Source: Saprospiraceae bacterium
GTDB taxonomy: Bacteria; Bacteroidota; Bacteroidia; Chitinophagales; Saprospiraceae
Reading direction: 5' to 3'
DNA: 64,000 nucleotides
NCBI GenBank assembly: GCA_016717265.1
Contig: JADKFX010000001.1
Span: forward strand, 1,562,501-1,626,500
Shown piece by piece: positions 62,578 to 64,000 of this stretch. Both the position numbers and the translations under genes were made by a program. How positions within the stretch are numbered: the first letter of the stretch is position 1; each line of letters starts with the position of its first letter. The notes below the pieces were generated by a model that saw nothing but the letters and a program-made list of their open reading frames with translations, had not been told where the DNA came from and searched no databases.

Positions 62578-62802
62578 ATACGCAGCAATCTAGATTTATA
62601 TATGTAAATCATTATTTAATAAAATACAAATAAGATTCATGTTCATATCAAAAGGATGCTTAAAACTGCTAAAATTATGGTTCTAAAATTAGTATACTAT
62701 TCATAACATATTTCAAGATTCAATTATTAACTTTAATTTGAACTTGATATTGTTTATTATTTTGACATAGGCTGTTAAAAAAATTGCCAATATATATTTT
62801 TA

Positions 62803-63375
62803 TTAAAATATTTTTTCTTCAATCAATTGACAAATGATATGCCCAATTAGAATATGACACTCCTGTATTCTTGGCGTATCGTTAGAAGGTACACCGATCC
62901 AAAATTGACTCAATGCTTTCAATTGGCCTCCATCTGCACCGGTGAAACCTACAGTCAACATTTTTTTATGGATAGCTTCATCAAATGCTAAAAGTATATT
63001 TTTTGAATTTCCAGAGGTGCTTAATCCAATTAATACATCTCCTTCCATTCCAATTCCTTTAATTAATCTTTGATATATCGAATCAAAACTATAATCATTT
63101 GCCACTGCAGTTAAATAGGAAGTATTGCAATGCAATGCTTCTGCAGGTAATGCATCTCGATCTTTGTAAAACCGACCCGTTAATTCTGCAGCCAAATGTT
63201 GAGCATCAGCCGCACTGCCACCATTGCCACAAAAATATATGCGTTTTTTATTCTGAAGTGCATTCACCATCTTTTCCACAACCATTTCAATAGTCGTTAT
63301 TAAAACGTCATCCAAAAGAATACTTCTTTTGGTTTCAATGGATGTTTTAATAATATTTAAAATAGTGTTTTTCAT
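62803..63375 (-). CDS. gmhA: Phosphoheptose isomerase GmhA
   Basis: The 190-residue SIS-domain isomerase converts sedoheptulose 7-phosphate to D-glycero-D-manno-heptose 7-phosphate. Signatures are CGNGGSAADAQHLAAEL, the active-site ALPAEALHCNTSYLTAVAND and LIGLSTSGNSKNIL. The protein ends IQECHILIGHIICQLIEE. Full length for the family. It lies between a glycosyltransferase gene (202 bases upstream) and gmhB. Confidence 0.93.
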   Translation of the reverse strand: MKNTILNIIKTSIETKRSILLDDVLITTIEMVVEKMVNALQNKKRIYFCGNGGSAADAQHLAAELTGRFYKDRDALPAEALHCNTSYLTAVANDYSFDSIYQRLIKGIGMEGDVLIGLSTSGNSKNILLAFDEAIHKKMLTVGFTGADGGQLKALSQFWIGVPSNDTPRIQECHILIGHIICQLIEEKIF

Positions 63376-63577
63376 ATTTCAAAAGTAATTTAAATTTTGG
63401 ACAACTTTAATGTATGCAATGCTAATAGTTGTTATTGGTTTTACGAATTAAAATTTAATACCATTTTACACTTCATATCCAATTTTTAGAATACGCAAAA
63501 ATAAGTATATTATTCTAAGTAATAGGATTTTGCAATTTTCACTTCTGGTAAAATGCTCATTTGTTATAAGTTATGTC

Positions 63578-64000
63578 TTAATTATTTTTTTGAATGCTAT
63601 TCGCTAGTGATTTTATATGCGTAATCAATGTTGCCCAACTTAGTTTTTTCTTCATTACTTGTATTCCATTTTGAAAAATAGTTTCATCCATATTAAAAAA
63701 TTGGACTATCGTATTTGCAAGATCTTCAGAAGTTGGTTGACAAACCAAGCCGGCAATTTTATGCGGAACCAAGGATGCTAAACCTCCAACATCAGTAACT
63801 ACCATAGGTTTGTCAAAATAATAGGCTAATGGTGTCACGCCACTCTGCGTTGCATGTCTATAGGGTTGTACTATTAAATCCGCGGCAGAAAAGTAGTTCT
63901 TAATTTCACTATCTGGAATATAATGGGTATGTAAGTAAATTTTATCTTGAATGCCAAATTTATCAATAAGGTCTAAATAGGGTTTTGATTCATCATAAAA
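63578..64000 (-). CDS. GT4-family glycosyltransferase, C-terminal part (cut by window edge)
   Basis: The frame is open from the window edge on the minus strand to the stop at 63578, giving the last 140 residues of a GT-B (family 4) glycosyltransferase. The C-terminal Rossmann domain shows YLHTHYIPDSEIKNYFSAAD, LIVQPYRHATQSGVTPLAYY (sugar-nucleotide phosphate binding) and PMVVTDVGGL, all typical of GT4. The usual catalytic Glu of the EX7E motif is replaced by Gln in ATQSGV, as in some family members. The beginning lies beyond 64000. With gmhA and gmhB it suggests a heptose-containing glycan. Confidence 0.85.
   Translation of the reverse strand, partial: FYDESKPYLDLIDKFGIQDKIYLHTHYIPDSEIKNYFSAADLIVQPYRHATQSGVTPLAYYFDKPMVVTDVGGLASLVPHKIAGLVCQPTSEDLANTIVQFFNMDETIFQNGIQVMKKKLSWATLITHIKSLANSIQKNN

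Noticed and set aside
1..64000. CRISPR array, phage genes, plasmid origin or rRNA genes
   Set aside because: I saw no regularly spaced direct repeats, no phage structural genes and no rRNA sequence; the tandem repeats in the giant genes are protein-level repeats.

Overview
The window is AT-rich and comes from a member of the Bacteroidota, probably a Saprospiria- or Chitinophagales-like lineage (the lineage is inference). Three giant secreted proteins end in a gliding-motility-associated (CHU_C-type) C-terminal domain, the signal for type IX secretion. Promoters fit the Bacteroidota pattern TTTG, 19-21 nt, TAnnTTTG. Shine-Dalgarno sequences are mostly absent. HmuY, DUF3575, DUF4397 and DUF2853 proteins also fit. 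Two tRNA genes are present (Asp-GTC and Leu-CAA), neither encoding CCA.

Layout. 1-2300: remnant of an NrfD-family membrane subunit cut at the edge of an IS3-family element, then tRNA-Asp. 2.5-13.1 kb: a giant T9SS cargo protein, a ketoacyl synthase III, an M48 protease, a DUF4397 lipoprotein and a large M1 peptidase with a barrel-like tail. 13.3-28.6 kb: aerobic phenylacetate degradation genes (paaE-A-B-C-D-G-H, then paaI, a paaJ/pcaF-type thiolase and paaZ). These are interrupted by YceI, small membrane proteins and a divergent arsenosugar-type cluster (GT2, AhpD-like protein, ArsS-type radical SAM). paaK and a distinct paaF are not in the window. 28.6-33.1 kb: an ion channel and AraC regulator facing a TonB-dependent receptor/HmuY pair. 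33-46 kb: envelope and housekeeping genes (DUF3575 pair, DUF3179, TPR lipoprotein, SPFH protein, uvrC, galE, hemW, an Omp85-like protein). 45.6-56.1 kb: a compact minus-strand operon with two 1,470-residue T9SS cargo proteins in tandem, an O-methyltransferase and a FemAB-like acyltransferase, behind a consensus promoter.

The most unusual part is 57.9-61.3 kb. Three minus-strand genes encode a small SET-domain methyltransferase, a D-Ala-D-Ala-ligase-like ATP-grasp enzyme that overlaps it, and a single protein fusing the same two domains (ATP-grasp then SET with post-SET cysteines). The same enzyme pair thus occurs both split and fused, side by side. This suggests that peptide-bond ligation and lysine (or amine) methylation act on one unknown substrate. 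The window ends with queE and heptose genes (gmhB, gmhA, and a glycosyltransferase cut by the edge).

Several long reading frames begin at weak TTG or GTG codons. In those cases I moved the start to the next well-placed ATG and say so in the entry. All functions are inferred from sequence reading alone; no database search was run.
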